The notes beneath the pieces are model-generated. The model made no database searches. It was not told the DNA's origin and saw only the letters and a list, made by a program, of their open reading frames with translations. 64,000 nucleotides of DNA from Candidatus Aegiribacteria sp. MLS_C (GTDB lineage Bacteria; Fermentibacterota; Fermentibacteria; Fermentibacterales; JCC-6), in contig LQBI01000013.1 of NCBI GenBank assembly GCA_002030045.1, positions 195,374 through 259,373 of the forward strand, given 5' to 3'. Shown piece after piece: positions 63,742-64,000 of the stretch. Numbering within the stretch: the first letter of the stretch is position 1; every line of letters begins with the position of its first letter. The position numbers were made by a program, and so were the translations under genes.

Positions 63742-64000
63742 CTATTCGACCTTCATGATTTTGTGCGGAGGCTCTATATTCATCTGTTTATAGAGCTTAC
63801 CTGCTTCCGGACCCGGTTCTGAAGATTGATAGATACGTCCATTCGGCGTCAACAATTGACCGATCTTTTGTCTGCGAAGGGTATTTCGAATAGTGCGCCA
63901 GGTTTCACCCGTCGATTTTTCTGCAACCCTTTCAACAAGAAGACCGAGTACGCAGAGGTAAACATGAGCTCTGATCCGCTGAGGTGTCCTGTGATACACC
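63742..64000 (-). CDS. IS1634-like (IS4 superfamily) transposase, C-terminal part
   Basis: The gene runs off the right edge; only its last ~86 residues are visible. YHRTPQRIRAHVYLCVLGLLVERVAEKSTGETWRTIRNTL is the typical tail of IS1634-type DDE transposases (R-x-x-x-R-I-x-A-H), including the helix after the catalytic Glu. The ending IEPPHKIMKVE also fits. Whether the whole copy is intact cannot be judged. Confidence 0.75.
   Translation of the reverse strand, partial: VYHRTPQRIRAHVYLCVLGLLVERVAEKSTGETWRTIRNTLRRQKIGQLLTPNGRIYQSSEPGPEAGKLYKQMNIEPPHKIMKVE

Overview
This is one GC-rich (roughly 60% by eye), gene-dense bacterial contig with about 55 genes. Two secreted metalloproteases end in a Por/type IX secretion (T9SS) type-A sorting tail, and there are many lipoproteins, an LL-diaminopimelate aminotransferase and a pyruvate:ferredoxin oxidoreductase. 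These point to an anaerobic, diderm member of the FCB supergroup. Fermentibacterota/Aegiribacteria-like bacteria would fit, but that is inference; no rRNA or species marker is present.

Layout. 1-3482: tandem paralogous HExxH metalloproteases with T9SS tails. 3556-10432: a plus-strand operon of a lipoprotein and three large polytopic membrane proteins, one of them DUF2723/GT117-like and two with TPR-like tails. 10476-12338: acyl-CoA carboxyltransferase plus biotin carrier. 12425-17948: TPR lipoprotein, L,D-transpeptidase, a HisKA_2 kinase/response regulator pair and a secreted protein. 18023-33807: a tightly packed minus-strand run of 17 housekeeping genes (dapL, folB, folK, deoxynucleoside kinase, panC, panD, glmU-like, HIT, LytR_C, rsfS, argS, pfkB, purM, apgM, mnmA, nadA, GATase) followed by manA and manC, mostly overlapping or separated by a few bases. 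33992-40384: two S9 peptidases (one frameshifted), a beta-helix lipoprotein and a DUF6935-like protein. 40507-50070: XPD-like helicase-nuclease, Glu-rich repeat lipoprotein, RNase HIII, DUF3108, glycosyltransferase, aminotransferase, DUF4416, NAT and radical SAM genes. 50145-55101: asnS and nifJ. 55463-64000: an accessory, more AT-rich zone.

The accessory zone holds the main novelty candidate. Two copies of a RAYT/Y1-like transposase element, one intact (59525-60668) and one decayed (56928-57827), are each bounded by a 25-bp inverted repeat and bracket a GT39-like membrane glycosyltransferase. Beyond them lie a small unknown gene, a pair of Gfo/Idh/MocA oxidoreductases and the 3' end of an IS1634-like transposase at the window edge.

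Other points of note: RNase HIII carries three decayed tandem copies of its own active-site segment (13 residues/39 bp per unit). GlmU is shortened and lacks most of its acetyltransferase domain. A TATATT box recurs about 40-60 bp upstream of several operon-leading genes. GDP-mannose synthesis (manA/manC) lies in the same window as DUF2723- and GT39-type membrane transferases, so protein or surface-glycan mannosylation is a reasonable hypothesis.
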